Below, piece after piece: positions 1 through 10,100 of a stretch of 64,000 nt of DNA. This DNA is from Tatumella citrea (GTDB lineage: Bacteria > Pseudomonadota > Gammaproteobacteria > Enterobacterales > Enterobacteriaceae), in assembly GCF_002163585.1 (NCBI RefSeq), contig NZ_CP015579.1, positions 1,612,001-1,676,000 of the forward strand, in the 5' to 3' direction. Each line of letters starts with the position of its first letter. Within the stretch, counting starts at the first letter, position 1. A program made the translations under genes and the position numbers. The notes under the pieces are model-generated. The model was not told the origin of the DNA. It saw nothing but the letters and a program-made list of their open reading frames with translations, and ran no database searches.

Positions 1-1
1 A

Positions 2-379
2 CTGGAAATGCTGACCGGCAACCAGTGGCAACAGCGCAATAAGCTGTGCCAGATGCTGAGTGAAACGTTGCCGGATCATACTCTGGCACTGCTTCCGTTA
101 CTCAGTCAGGATGATGTGGCTTTGCGTATTCACTGGCTGATGGCTTTGTTGCTTGACGCGGTCAAATATCATCAGCAAAACCTGCGCTGGATAACCAATA
201 TCGATCAACAACCGCTGATCGCAAAACTGGCAGGCCTGATGCCGGTGACCGTACTGCACCAGAGTCTGAATTTATGGATGCAATGCCGTCATCATATTCT
301 TGAGACCCCGTCGGTAAACCATGAATTGTTAGTCACTGAAGCTCTGCTGGACTGGGAACAGTCTTTTCATGCAGGCTGA
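2..379 (+). CDS. holB: DNA polymerase III subunit delta', 3' end (partial)
   Basis: C-terminal 125 or so residues of the clamp-loader delta' subunit; the gene begins before the window and the reading frame is open from base 2. The visible part is the helical C-terminal collar domain and carries no ATPase motifs, as expected for this end of the protein. Recognition rests on resemblance to the E. coli C-terminus (an LEMLTG start, then a conserved HWL and an ELL..LLDWE stretch near the end) and on the neighbour: in Enterobacterales holB is followed directly by ycfH, here 29 bases downstream. Delta' works with DnaX and delta to load the beta clamp on DNA. The internal ATG at base 8 is not a real start. 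Confidence 0.9.
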   Translation: MEMLTGNQWQQRNKLCQMLSETLPDHTLALLPLLSQDDVALRIHWLMALLLDAVKYHQQNLRWITNIDQQPLIAKLAGLMPVTVLHQSLNLWMQCRHHILETPSVNHELLVTEALLDWEQSFHAG

Positions 380-408
380 AAGGCATTAAATAAGTAAGAG
401 AGCAGATT

Positions 409-1206
409 ATGTTTTTAGTCGATTCCCACTGTCATCTGGATTGCCTGGATTATGAGAAAGAGCACAGCAATCTGGAAGATGTCATCAGTAAGGCTGCCGG
501 GCAGGATGTCCGTTTTATGCTGGCCGTGGCAACCACCCTGCAGGGATTCGCCGGGCTGAAAACGCTGGTTAATGATCGGCCGGAAATCGCGTTGTCATGC
601 GGAGTACATCCGCTGAATATGGAACAACCCTATCAGCAGGAAACCTTGTTGCAACTGGCTGCTGATCCTCAGGTGGTCGCGCTGGGTGAAACTGGTCTGG
701 ATTATTTTTATCAGAAGGAAGTTGCACAACAACAGGAACAGCAGCTCTCTTTTCGCCAGCATATCCGTGTCGGAAGGCAGCTAAATAAACCGGTCATTGT
801 GCATACCCGTGATGCCAGGGAAGATACTCTGGCGTTACTGCGTGAGGAAAAGGTTGAAGAGTGTGGCGGAGTGCTGCACTGCTTTACCGAAGATAAACAG
901 ACAGCAGCAGAGCTGTTGGATATGGGCTTTTATATTTCCTTCTCCGGCATCGTTACATTCCGTAATGCGGAACAGATTCGTGAAGCCGCCCGCTATGTCC
1001 CGCTGGACAGAATTCTGGTGGAAACCGATTCTCCCTATCTGGCTCCGGTGCCTCATCGTGGTAAACCCAATCAGCCTGCGTATACCCGTGATGTGGCAGA
1101 GTATATGGCCGTTCTGAAAGGCGTGGATATTGAGACACTGGCCCTGCAGACCACCGAAAACTTTTCCCGACTGTTCCATATTCCAATGGACAGATTGGGT
1201 GCCTGA
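409..1206 (+). CDS. ycfH: TatD-family metal-dependent hydrolase YcfH
   Basis: A 265-residue protein, the usual length of the TatD nuclease/hydrolase family. The N-terminal metal motif is clear (VDSHCHLD, residues 4-11), followed by GETGLDYFYQ around residue 93, VIVHTRDA with a metal-binding His around 128, and ETDSPYLAP with the catalytic Asp near 205. The fold is a TIM barrel binding two metal ions. TatD proteins act as metal-dependent DNases or related hydrolases; the exact substrate of YcfH is not settled. It lies 29 bases after holB, probably in the same transcript. The next core gene is hinT, so the ptsG and fhuE genes that follow ycfH in E. coli are not here. Confidence 0.93.
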   Translation: MFLVDSHCHLDCLDYEKEHSNLEDVISKAAGQDVRFMLAVATTLQGFAGLKTLVNDRPEIALSCGVHPLNMEQPYQQETLLQLAADPQVVALGETGLDYFYQKEVAQQQEQQLSFRQHIRVGRQLNKPVIVHTRDAREDTLALLREEKVEECGGVLHCFTEDKQTAAELLDMGFYISFSGIVTFRNAEQIREAARYVPLDRILVETDSPYLAPVPHRGKPNQPAYTRDVAEYMAVLKGVDIETLALQTTENFSRLFHIPMDRLGA

Positions 1207-1485
1207 GTCTTTCGGGGACAGGAGCCAGGCCTGCCCGGTGGCAGCGGAAGAAAAACCTGCCGGTTGTCTGATTGCTGACTAAGCTTGTGTTTGCAGGGCC
1301 GGCAGAATTCACTGCGTTGCCCTGACAATAACAGCCGACATTTCCCCGGAGCCATATTTTGATGGCCTTAACCTGAGGGGATAATGTAAAGTTGTACAAC
1401 TACTTACCGCTGGTTCCGGGGCTGAAACAACCCGGATCAGGGAATGAAATTTATACAGCCGTTACTTTTATCAGGAAATCAGCTC

Positions 1486-1836
1486 ATGGCCGAAGAAACT
1501 ATTTTCAGTAAAATTATTCGCCGGGAAATTCCCGCTGATATCGTCTATCAGGACGAACTGGTGACCGCATTTCGCGATATTTCACCCCAGGCACCTACCC
1601 ATATTCTGATTATCCCTAATCAGTTAATACCTACAGTGAATGATCTGACCGCTGAACACGAGCCAGCTCTGGGCCGAATGATGACAGTGGCTGCTTCCAT
1701 CGCTAAACAGCAGGGGATTGATGAAGATGGCTACCGGTTAATCGTTAACTGCAACCGTCATGGTGGTCAGGAAGTTTATCATATCCATATGCACCTGCTG
1801 GGTGGCCGCGCGCTTGGGCCAATGTTATCCCGTTAA
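1486..1836 (+). CDS. hinT: purine nucleoside phosphoramidase HinT
   Basis: A 116-residue histidine-triad protein. It hydrolyses adenosine 5'-phosphoramidates and lysyl-AMP-type adducts in the cytoplasm. The C-terminal HIHMHLLGG segment is the diagnostic HxHxHxx triad, and the N-terminus ([16 protein letters not shown]) matches HinT. The frame is open upstream to an ATG at 1444, but the start at 1486 gives the family's usual N-terminus and has an AGGA about nine bases upstream, so I use 1486. It heads a tight run hinT-ycfL-lpoB-thiK-nagZ with 17-base or smaller gaps or overlaps up to thiK, the same order as E. coli. Confidence 0.94.
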   Translation: MAEETIFSKIIRREIPADIVYQDELVTAFRDISPQAPTHILIIPNQLIPTVNDLTAEHEPALGRMMTVAASIAKQQGIDEDGYRLIVNCNRHGGQEVYHIHMHLLGGRALGPMLSR

Positions 1837-1853
1837 GTTTCCGGAGGGGTCAG

Positions 1854-2222
1854 ATGCGTGCAGGTTTGTTATGTCTTCCACTGGTGTTATTACTGACCGC
1901 CTGCGGAGGCAGTCAGCCACAAATCAGTATTTCACAACCGCTGGTGATGGATTCTGACGTGTTATCTGCGGGTATTACTGCTGATGGGCCGAAGCTCAGT
2001 AGTGACAGCGGACAGCAGAAAGCAACAGTAATTCTTTATAATGACCGTGACGTGGCGGTAACGCTACACTATCGTTATTACTGGTATGATGACAAAGGAC
2101 TGGAAATTTTACCGGAACAACCCGCTGAAACAGTGGTTGTGCCTGCACACCAGAGTCGTGAAGCGATCTCCTGGTCGGGAAATCTGAGCGCAAGTCAGGT
2201 ACGTGTGTCCCTTTATCTTTGA
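1854..2222 (+). CDS. ycfL: YcfL family lipoprotein (DUF1425)
   Basis: A 122-residue predicted outer-membrane lipoprotein. The signal peptide is MRAGLLCLPLVLLLTAC with a lipobox LTAC, so Cys17 would be lipidated. The rest (two short beta-rich blocks, with VILYNDRDVAVTLHYRYYWYD and later SWSGNLSASQVRVSLYL) fits the DUF1425/YcfL family, whose function is unknown. It sits between hinT and lpoB, as in E. coli, and an AGGGG-type ribosome site (GGAGGGG at about 1840) precedes the ATG. Its stop lies ten bases before the lpoB GTG, so translation is likely linked. Confidence 0.88.
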   Translation: MRAGLLCLPLVLLLTACGGSQPQISISQPLVMDSDVLSAGITADGPKLSSDSGQQKATVILYNDRDVAVTLHYRYYWYDDKGLEILPEQPAETVVVPAHQSREAISWSGNLSASQVRVSLYL

Positions 2223-2232
2223 GGATGTTCAA

Positions 2233-2841
2233 GTGATTCGCAGCATAAAATTCAGTATTCCGTTGTTATTTGCGTTTGTTTTATCCGGTTGTGTGCTGAA
2301 TCAGTCACAAAAACCTGCCCCGGTTGAACAGGCGCCTCAGCCGGAACAGCCGGCACCAGTTATCAGCGCGCAACAGCCACCGCCGCCGGTCACCCAGCCG
2401 CAGCCAGTGCCTGAACCACCTAAACTGAAAACCATTAACTGGCAATCCAGCGTTCAGCCATTAGTCAGCCAGATGATGAACGCCCAGGGAATTAACCCGG
2501 GCAGCGTATTACTGGTCGATCGTCTGAAAAACAGCACCAACGGATCGATTCAGAGTGCTAACGCTGACCTGGCGATTAACCAGGCGTTACAGAGCAACAG
2601 CAAATTTACTCTGGTGACAACGGCTCAGCTAAATCAGGCTAAACAGGCTCTGGGTCTCTCTCCACAGGATAGTCTCAATTCACGCAGTAAAGCGATTGGA
2701 CTGGCCCGCAATCTGAATGCGCAATATGTTCTGTACAGCACCGCGCATGGTGATGCCAAAGCGCCACGGCTGCAAATGCAACTGATGTTGGTTCAGACCG
2801 GCGAAATTATCTGGACCGGCAGTGCCAGCGTCGCCGATTGA
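2233..2841 (+). CDS. lpoB: penicillin-binding protein activator LpoB
   Basis: A 202-residue outer-membrane lipoprotein that activates the peptidoglycan synthase PBP1B from outside. Signal peptide with lipobox LSGC, then a long proline- and glutamine-rich linker (about residues 25-65), the flexible stalk that spans the periplasm, then the globular C-terminal domain. The last block (LGLSPQDSLNSRSKAIGLAR and [18 protein letters not shown]) is nearly the E. coli sequence. The start is GTG at 2233 with GAGG just upstream; an upstream start at 2203 would overlap ycfL and is not supported. The 3' end overlaps thiK by 20 bases. Confidence 0.93.
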   Translation: MIRSIKFSIPLLFAFVLSGCVLNQSQKPAPVEQAPQPEQPAPVISAQQPPPPVTQPQPVPEPPKLKTINWQSSVQPLVSQMMNAQGINPGSVLLVDRLKNSTNGSIQSANADLAINQALQSNSKFTLVTTAQLNQAKQALGLSPQDSLNSRSKAIGLARNLNAQYVLYSTAHGDAKAPRLQMQLMLVQTGEIIWTGSASVAD

Positions 2842-3649
2842 TCCCTCGCTGTTACAGCTTGTCCGACAATATCAACCGGCAGATATTTCTGCCGGTTGTT
2901 TTTTACCCCTGTCAGGGCTGAGCCACCATTCACTCAAAATTGTTTTGCCGGAGCGGACGTTGCTGGCAAGACAGCAGCCGTTAACACCATTACCGTTTGT
3001 CGATCGTCGACGCGAATTCCGTGTGCTGAAAAAACTCTCTGCCGGTGGCGTGGTTGCACGCCCTCTGGGATATAATCAGCACTGGTTGCTGTTAAGCTGG
3101 CAGCCCGGTGAAATGCTGACCTGTCAGCAATTTTCTGAGCATTTTCGGGAGATATGTCAGGCTTTGGCAGAACTGCATCATCAGCCCCTGACCGGTTACC
3201 GTTTATCGCTAACCGCATTACTGGAAGATTACTGGCAGTTATGTCGTCAGAAAACGCACCACTGGTTACAGTACTGGCAGCGCCTGAAATCGCGTGGTGA
3301 ACCATCACCGTTACGGCTGGTTCCGCTACATATGGATATCCATGCCGGTAATGTTTTACGAGTCAGTCAGCGCTGTTGTTTTATCGACTGGGAATACTCC
3401 GCCGACGGTGATATTGCACTTGATCTGGCGGTGATATGTCTGAATGATCCGGCGAATGAAATGCAGTGGATCAACTACTATGCCGAAATTACCGGCGTAG
3501 AACCCGGACAGTTCTCACGGCAGATTGAGCGCTGGAAGCCCTGGCTCAGGTTGCTCATGGCCTGCTGGTATCAGTTACGGGCCGAACAGACAGACAGCCC
3601 GCAGATGCAGGGGCTGGCAAGGCAGCACTGGCAGAATTTATCACTTTGA
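2822..3649 (+). CDS. thiK: thiamine kinase
   Basis: A 275-residue kinase of the APH/choline kinase fold that phosphorylates thiamine to thiamine monophosphate for salvage. The catalytic loop is visible as [11 protein letters not shown] (the HxDxxxxN motif, near residue 170) and the metal-binding Asp follows in [17 protein letters not shown]. Identification also rests on position: thiK (ycfN) lies between lpoB and nagZ in E. coli. The start at 2822 overlaps the end of lpoB by 20 bases, suggesting translational coupling; another start further in is possible. Confidence 0.88.
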   Translation: MPASPIDPSLLQLVRQYQPADISAGCFLPLSGLSHHSLKIVLPERTLLARQQPLTPLPFVDRRREFRVLKKLSAGGVVARPLGYNQHWLLLSWQPGEMLTCQQFSEHFREICQALAELHHQPLTGYRLSLTALLEDYWQLCRQKTHHWLQYWQRLKSRGEPSPLRLVPLHMDIHAGNVLRVSQRCCFIDWEYSADGDIALDLAVICLNDPANEMQWINYYAEITGVEPGQFSRQIERWKPWLRLLMACWYQLRAEQTDSPQMQGLARQHWQNLSL

Positions 3650-3686
3650 ATATTATGTTTCACCGCAAGGACACAGGAACAGCACT

Positions 3687-4730
3687 ATGACGACTTCTAT
3701 CCCGGGACCACTGATGCTGGACGTGGAAAGCTACGAACTGGATGGCGAAGAGCGGGAATTATTACGCCACCCGCTGACCGGAGGCGTGATTCTGTTCAGT
3801 CGTAATTATCATGATCCCCGGCAGCTTGCTGAACTGGTTCGCCAGATTCGTGAAGCTTCTCATACCCGGCTGGTGGTTGCTGTTGACCAGGAAGGGGGAA
3901 GAGTTCAACGCTTTCGTGATGGATTTACCCGTCTGCCGGCGATGCAGTCTTTTTCAGCACTGAGTGAATCACTGCAGCAGGCCGGACAACTGGCCAGAGA
4001 AGCCGGCTGGCAAATGGCTGCTGAGATGACGGCAATGGATATTGATATTAGTTTTGCCCCGGTGCTGGATATCGGCCATATCAGTGCTGCGATTGGCGAC
4101 CGCTCATTTCATGACGACCCGCGCATAGCGTTACCGGTTGCCGAACAATTTATTGCCGGTATGCACGAAGCTGGTATGAAAACCACCGGTAAACATTTTC
4201 CAGGCCACGGTGCAGTACAGGCGGATTCGCATAAAGAAACGCCGGTTGACCACCGTGATGCGAACACTATCCGTCAGCAGGATATGGCAATTTTTAGCCG
4301 GCTTATCCATGAGGGTAAACTGGATGCTGTCATGCCTGCTCATGTGATTTATCCGGCGATTGATCCGTTGCCTGCCAGTGGGTCGCCATACTGGCTGAAA
4401 AATGTATTACGCCAGGAACTGGGTTTTGAAGGGGTTATCTTCTCCGATGACTTATCAATGGAGGGCGCCGCAGTTATGGGGAGTTATACCGAACGAGCGC
4501 AACAGTCGTTATCAGCCGGATGCGATGTGATTTTGGTATGCAATCACCGCCCGGGTGTCGTAGCGATTCTTGATAACTTACCGATAACCTCTGCTGAACG
4601 GCTAACCCGTCTTTATCATCGTGGCCGGTTCAGTGATGCAGAGCTTCGGCAGCACAGCCGCTGGAAAGAAAACCATCAACAACTTTCACAATTGCAGCTG
4701 AACTGGCTGGAGAAAAAACAGAACAGTTAA
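3687..4730 (+). CDS. nagZ: beta-N-acetylhexosaminidase NagZ
   Basis: A 347-residue cytoplasmic glycoside hydrolase of family 3. It removes GlcNAc from recycled anhydro-muropeptides, so it feeds peptidoglycan recycling and AmpC induction. Visible motifs are [13 protein letters not shown], the family signature KHFPGHG with the His-Asp dyad loop just after it, and [10 protein letters not shown] carrying the catalytic Asp. The open frame extends to 3525 inside thiK, but the ATG at 3687 has AGGA eight bases upstream and gives the normal N-terminus. It is the last gene of the hinT-to-nagZ run; a strong hairpin follows. Confidence 0.95.
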   Translation: MTTSIPGPLMLDVESYELDGEERELLRHPLTGGVILFSRNYHDPRQLAELVRQIREASHTRLVVAVDQEGGRVQRFRDGFTRLPAMQSFSALSESLQQAGQLAREAGWQMAAEMTAMDIDISFAPVLDIGHISAAIGDRSFHDDPRIALPVAEQFIAGMHEAGMKTTGKHFPGHGAVQADSHKETPVDHRDANTIRQQDMAIFSRLIHEGKLDAVMPAHVIYPAIDPLPASGSPYWLKNVLRQELGFEGVIFSDDLSMEGAAVMGSYTERAQQSLSAGCDVILVCNHRPGVVAILDNLPITSAERLTRLYHRGRFSDAELRQHSRWKENHQQLSQLQLNWLEKKQNS

Positions 4731-4738
4731 CGGCTAAT

Positions 4739-4766
4739 CCCTGCCCGGCATATTGGCCGGGCAGGG
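4739..4766 (+). terminator. stem-loop after nagZ
   Basis: An 11-base-pair perfect stem (CCCTGCCCGGC with its complement) around a six-base loop, nine bases after the nagZ stop. There is no clear T-run after it, so it may stabilise the 3' end or act as a weak terminator rather than a classical intrinsic one. Confidence 0.6.
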
Positions 4767-4879
4767 GACAGGCCCGTTGTTCTGCTATATTTCCTTGCCT
4801 TTAATGTATTTCCTTCCCTGATTCCTGAAGTTTTATTTCTCTTTTCCCGTTAATCCGCAGTCAGTCCGGCAGGGCAAAA

Positions 4880-4893
4880 TTGATCCAGATCAT
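4880..4893 (+). promoter_or_regulatory. candidate FNR box upstream of ndh
   Basis: TTGATCCAGATCAT matches the FNR consensus TTGAT-N4-ATCAA at nine of the ten fixed positions. In E. coli, ndh is repressed by FNR under anaerobiosis, so the site makes sense in this 292-base region before ndh. It lies 130 bases before the start codon. The match is read directly; the function is inferred. Confidence 0.55.
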
Positions 4894-5022
4894 TTTGATA
4901 GGAACCCGTTGCCCGGTCGTGTTATTCTGATTTTAGTAACTCTTTATCGAGTATAACCCTATGTTAGCAAAGGTTTAATTTAACCATTTGTTAACTTCAA
5001 GCTCACAAATTAGGGGGTATGG

Positions 5023-6327
5023 TTGACTACTTCTGCGCAAAAAATCATCATCGTGGGTGGCGGTGCCGGCGGTCTGGAACTGGCGACTCAGTTGGGCAAC
5101 AAGCTGGGTCGGTACAAAAAAGCGGAAATTACGCTGGTGGACCGTAATCAGACTCACTTATGGAAACCGTTGTTACACGAAATTGCTGCGGGTTCGATGG
5201 ATGAAGGTATCGATGCTCTTAGCTATCTGGCACACGCACACCATCATCATTTCCGCTTTCAGTTAGGTACCCTGACGGAAATAGACCGCGAAAACAAATC
5301 GATTCAGCTGGCAGAAATTCGTGATGAACAGGGAAATCTGTTAGTTGCGGAACGCAGCCTCGCTTATGACACTCTGGTTATGGCGATTGGCAGTTCATCC
5401 AATGATTTCGGTACTGCCGGAGTCAAAGAGAACTGTATCTTCCTGGATAACCCGGCGCAGGCACGGCGATTCCATAATCAGATGCTGAACCTGTTCCTGA
5501 AATACACTTCCGGTCAGCAGACTGATCATAAGGTCAATATTGCGATTGTTGGTGGTGGAGCGACTGGCGTTGAGCTGTCAGCTGAACTGTATAACGCGGT
5601 TAAAGAACTGCACAGTTATGGCTATGAACAGCTGAATAAAGAAGCGCTGAATGTCACGCTGGTTGAAGCCGGCGAACGTATTCTTCCGGCACTGCCGCCA
5701 CGTATCTCTGCTTCGGCACAACAGGAACTCCAGAAACTTGGGGTGAAAGTGCTGACTCAGACCATGGTCACCAGTGCCGGCCCTGAAGGGTTGCACACCA
5801 AATCCGGTGAATTAATCAATGCTGACCTGATGGTGTGGGCAGCAGGGATCAAAGCCCCTGATTTTATGAAAGAGATTGCCGGGCTGGAAACCAACCGTAT
5901 CAATCAACTGGTGGTGACCCCGACTCTGCAAACCACGCGTGACGAAGATATCTACGCTATCGGTGACTGTGCTTCCTGCGCATTACCGCAGGGCGGATTT
6001 GTGCCGCCACGTGCGCAATCAGCTCACCAGATGGCTTCCTGTGTTCTGAACAACATTCTGGCGCGGCGTAAAGGCAAAGCGCAGAAAGAGTATGCTTACA
6101 AAGATCATGGCTCACTGGTGTCATTATCCCGGTTTACCACCGTGGGCAGCCTGATGGGTAACCTGATGCGCGGGTCGATGATGGTCGAAGGGCGCATTGC
6201 CCGGATGGTCTACATTTCACTGTATCGTATGCACCAGATTGCATTGCACGGTTATTTCAAAACCCTGCTGATGATGCTGTCGGGCAGTATTAACCGCGTG
6301 ATCCGTCCTAAACTGAAACTGCATTAA
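5023..6327 (+). CDS. ndh: type II NADH dehydrogenase
   Basis: A 434-residue flavoprotein that oxidises NADH and passes electrons to ubiquinone without pumping protons; it binds the inner membrane peripherally. Two nucleotide-binding folds are visible: [12 protein letters not shown] at residues 8-19 for FAD and [12 protein letters not shown] around residue 173 for NADH. The quinone and FAD region IYAIGDCAS and the C-terminus ([23 protein letters not shown]) match E. coli Ndh closely. The start is TTG at 5023 behind AGGGGG; no ATG in this frame gives the conserved N-terminus. A candidate FNR site lies upstream and an intrinsic terminator follows. Confidence 0.96.
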   Translation: MTTSAQKIIIVGGGAGGLELATQLGNKLGRYKKAEITLVDRNQTHLWKPLLHEIAAGSMDEGIDALSYLAHAHHHHFRFQLGTLTEIDRENKSIQLAEIRDEQGNLLVAERSLAYDTLVMAIGSSSNDFGTAGVKENCIFLDNPAQARRFHNQMLNLFLKYTSGQQTDHKVNIAIVGGGATGVELSAELYNAVKELHSYGYEQLNKEALNVTLVEAGERILPALPPRISASAQQELQKLGVKVLTQTMVTSAGPEGLHTKSGELINADLMVWAAGIKAPDFMKEIAGLETNRINQLVVTPTLQTTRDEDIYAIGDCASCALPQGGFVPPRAQSAHQMASCVLNNILARRKGKAQKEYAYKDHGSLVSLSRFTTVGSLMGNLMRGSMMVEGRIARMVYISLYRMHQIALHGYFKTLLMMLSGSINRVIRPKLKLH

Positions 6328-6338
6328 TTGTTGCCTGT

Positions 6339-6367
6339 AGCCCCGGGCAAAAGCACCGGGGCTTTTT
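6339..6367 (+). terminator. intrinsic terminator of ndh
   Basis: Eight-base-pair GC-rich stem (AGCCCCGG with CCGGGGCT) around GCAAAAGCA-type loop bases, followed by TTTT. It begins 12 bases after the ndh stop. Confidence 0.85.
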
Positions 6368-6551
6368 AAGAAGCCTCTCAAAATTATCCTCTGCGGACGC
6401 TGTCACCGCGTTTTTTCCATTTGTCTGATAGTCTCAGAAATCTGATTCTGCGAAACTGCCGACCATCAGGCGAGGCACGCACGCCTTCAGTAGCATACTG
6501 ATAGTTAAATGAATTTCATGCGTGGTTATCAGATAAGTCAGGAGGAGCCCT

Positions 6552-7094
6552 GTGAATAAATCAATGGTCGCAGGTATCGGTATCGGCGTTGCAGCAGCGC
6601 TGGGAGTAGCTTCGGTTGCAGGAGTGACTGCATTTCACCGTGGACCAGAGTATGCCCAGGTTGTGTCAGCAGTCCCTATCCGGGAAGTTATCAAAAATCC
6701 ACGTCAGGAATGCCGTGATATTCAGGTCGTCCATCGTCGGCCAGTTCAGGACGAAAATCGTCTGACCGGCTCAATCCTTGGGGCCGTGGCGGGTGGGGTA
6801 CTGGGCCATCAGTTTGGTGGAGGGCGTGGCCGGAGCCTGGCGACAGTCGCCGGGGCAGTGGCAGGTGGTTATGCCGGTAATCAGGCTCAGGCAGGGTTGC
6901 AAAATCGCGATACTTACACCACGACACGCCAGCAGTGCCGTACCATCTATGATAAACAGGAAAAAACCCTGGGCTATGATGTCACCTATAAAATTGGTGA
7001 TCAGCAGGGCAAAGTCCGGATGGACAATGCACCTGGCCCACGTATTCCGCTGGATAATAACGGCCAGCTGATCATTAACTCTGCCCGCAGCTAA
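6552..7094 (+). CDS. ycfJ: YcfJ glycine-zipper envelope protein
   Basis: A 180-residue protein with a hydrophobic N-terminus (VAGIGIGVAAALGVASVAGV) that could be a signal anchor, then a glycine-zipper segment (GSILGAVAGGVLGHQFGGGRG and VAGAVAGGYAGNQ, about residues 73-115) and a C-terminal beta-rich part with two cysteines (CRDI, CRTI). This is the YcfJ family, envelope proteins of unknown role that affect biofilm in E. coli. The start is GTG with GGAGGA seven bases upstream. It follows ndh as in E. coli. Confidence 0.88.
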   Translation: MNKSMVAGIGIGVAAALGVASVAGVTAFHRGPEYAQVVSAVPIREVIKNPRQECRDIQVVHRRPVQDENRLTGSILGAVAGGVLGHQFGGGRGRSLATVAGAVAGGYAGNQAQAGLQNRDTYTTTRQQCRTIYDKQEKTLGYDVTYKIGDQQGKVRMDNAPGPRIPLDNNGQLIINSARS

Positions 7095-7101
7095 ACTATT
7101 C

Positions 7102-7133
7102 AGCCGGTTTCCCCCGCAGCGGCGGGGGCGGCT
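7102..7133. terminator. hairpin between convergent ycfJ and mfd
   Basis: CCCCCGC pairs with GCGGGGG around a four-base loop, and an outer AGCCG/CGGCT stem extends it. It fills the 42-base gap between two convergent genes and probably serves both strands, though a long T-run is missing. Confidence 0.55.
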
Positions 7134-7136
7134 ATG

Positions 7137-10100
7137 TTACAGACGGTGCTCCTGCATCTGTTGCAGCAACTGTGTTACCCATTCCATCCGCTGTTTTCTC
7201 TCTGCCAGATCAAACGTGAAACGTAATTTAACCGGACCTTCCAGTTTCCAGTGCTGTGGTGCACTTTGCAGTAAACCGATTAGCCAGCCAGGATCAACAT
7301 GATTTTTCTCGGAAAACTCGATGTAGCCACCTTTATCACTGGCCTCAATTTTGCGGATGCCGATAGTCACCGCCTGCTGACGCAACAGAGCGATATCCAG
7401 CAGATTGCGTGCCGGATCAGGAAGTAAACCGAAGCGATCGATAAGCTCAATTTTCAGATCCTGAATTTCACTGTCGCTGGCGGCACTGGCAATTCGCTTA
7501 TAGAACGACAAGCGGGTGTTTACATCCGGAATAAAATCTTCCGGTAGCAGGGCAGGCATACGCAGTTCTACTTCGGTCTGCTGGCTGGTTAAATCCTCCA
7601 GCGATGGTTCACGACCGGCTTTCAGCGCTTCGACCGCATTCTCCAGCAACTCCATGTACAGTGTGAAGCCCAGGGTTTCCATCTGACCACTCTGGTCTTC
7701 TCCCAGTAATTCCCCGGCACCGCGAATTTCCAGGTCGTGAGTCGCCAGTGCAAACCCCGCGCCCAGGTCCTCAAGAGAAGCAATGGCTTCCAGGCGTTTT
7801 GCCGCGTCACTGGTCATCGCTTTTGGATGCGGGGTTAACAGCCATGCATAAGCCTGGTGATGAGACCGTCCGACCCTTCCGCGCAGCTGGTGCAACTGGG
7901 CCAGCCCGAAATGGTCGGCGCGTTCAATAATGATGGTATTAGCACTGGGGATATCGATCCCGGTTTCAATAATGGTGGTACAAACCAGGACATTGAAGCG
8001 TTGATGATGAAAATCATTCATCACCCGTTCCAGTTCCCGCTCCCGCATCTGACCATGCCCAATGCCAACCCGTGCCTCTGGTACCAGCGCCGACAGTCGT
8101 TCAGCAGCTTTGTTGATGTTCTCTACATCGTTGTACAGGTAATACACCTGACCACCACGCAGAATCTCCCTGAGAATTGCTTCGCGCACCACCAGTTCAT
8201 CATATTCGCGAACGAAAGTTTTAACCGCCAGACGCCGGGCCGGAGGCGTGGCAATAATCGACAGATCACGCATTCCGCTCATTGCCATATTCAGGGTTCT
8301 GGGGATTGGTGTTGCGGTAAGCGTCAGAATATCTACATCAGCGCGCATCGCTTTAATCCGTTCTTTGTGCCGGACCCCAAAGCGGTGTTCTTCATCGACA
8401 ATCAGCAGGCCGAGATCGTGCCACTGCAAATCACTCATCAGCAATTTATGAGTGCCAATCAGAATATCAATTTTGCCTTCGCTGGCTTGTTGCAATATCT
8501 GGGTTTGCTCTTTGGTAGTACGAAAACGGGATAACATTTCGATACGGATCGGCCAGTCGGCAAACCGGTCGCGGAAATTGTCAAAATGCTGCTGAGCCAG
8601 CAGGGTAGTCGGAACCAGCACCGCCACCTGTTTATGGTTTTCCACCGCGAGGAATGCCGCGCGCATTGCCACTTCGGTTTTACCAAAGCCGACATCACCA
8701 CACACCAGCCGGTCCATTGCCAGTGGCTGACACATATCACTCAGCACAGCATTGATCGCCTGAGCCTGATCTGTTGTGGTTTCATACGGGAAGCTGTCAC
8801 AGAATTTCTGATACATTTCCCGGTTGTGCTTAAATGCATAGCCACTTTTAGCGGCGCGCTGGGCGTAGATATCCAGCAACTCAGCAGCGACATCACGGAC
8901 TTTCTCTGCGGCTTTTTGTCGGGCACGGCTCCAGCTGTCACTGCCCAGCCGGTGTAATGGCGCATTTTCATCCGCGCCACCGGCATAGCGACTAATCATG
9001 TGCAGGGATGAAACAGGCACGTACAGGCTGGCATCCCCGGCATAGGTCAGCATCAGATACTCTGCGGTAACCCCGCCGGTTTCCAGTGTGGTCAACCCGG
9101 CGTAACGGCCGACACCATGTTCCAGATACACAACCGGCTGTCCCGGATGGAGTTCTGCCAGGTTACGGATCAGTACATCCGGATTGATGGTTTTGCGGTT
9201 GTCCTGACGACGCCGTACCACCCGTTCACCTAACAAATCCGTTTCGGTAATAACGGCCCGTTGCCGCGCATGGTCGATAAATCCGGTTTCAGCCGGACCG
9301 ATCATCAGATAGTGGCCGGGTTTATCCGCATCAGCCAGTCGGTTGATTTCTTTAGGACGGATTTTAACTTTGCTCAACTGCTCCTGTAGCCGTTCGCGTC
9401 GCCCCTGACTTTCTGCCGAGAATATAATGGCACCACTGAAAGACTCAGTGAATTTTCGCAACGCTTCCAGCGGGCTTTTGGCTTGTGCCTGCAGGCTGAT
9501 TTCCGGTAACGGGCTATAGTCCAGGTTAGTATTAGCGGCTTTGTCTGTCAGTGTCGCGGCAGATAAGCGAACCAGCGGCCACTGTTTCAGCGTTGACATC
9601 AGTGCATCCGGGCGTAGCCACAGCCTGTCAGGGGGTAGCAATGGTCGTAACGGATCAACTTTGCGGTTTTCATAGCGCTGTTCGGTATCCTGCCAGAAAC
9701 GCTCGCTGCCTGCCTGCAGGTCACTGCTGCTCAGCAACAAGGTATTGGCTGGCAGATAATCGAATAATGGCTGTAAATCACCGGAAAAAAACAGTGGCTG
9801 CCAATATTCAATTCCTACCGGCAAACTGCCTTTGCTGACCTGCTGGTAGATATGGCCTGCATCGCGCAGGACATCAAAATGCTCGCGCCACTGGCTACGA
9901 AACAGTTCAATAGACTGTTTATCGGTAGGGAATTCGTGAGCCGGAAGTAGATTTATTGCTTCTACTTCATCCAGGGTCCGCTGACTGTCAACATCAAACA
10001 ACCTCAGGCTGTCGATTTCATCGTCAAAAAAGTCAATCCGGAAGGGCTGTTCGCTGCCCATCGGGAACAGATCGAGCAGGGCTCCACGGATGGCGTATTC

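Noticed and set aside
1444..1485. Longer hinT start at 1444
   Set aside because: The extra 14 residues have no family match and the downstream ATG has the better ribosome site.
7857..8534. 225-residue plus-strand frame inside mfd
   Set aside because: It is antisense to the well-conserved helicase region of mfd, with no domain of its own.
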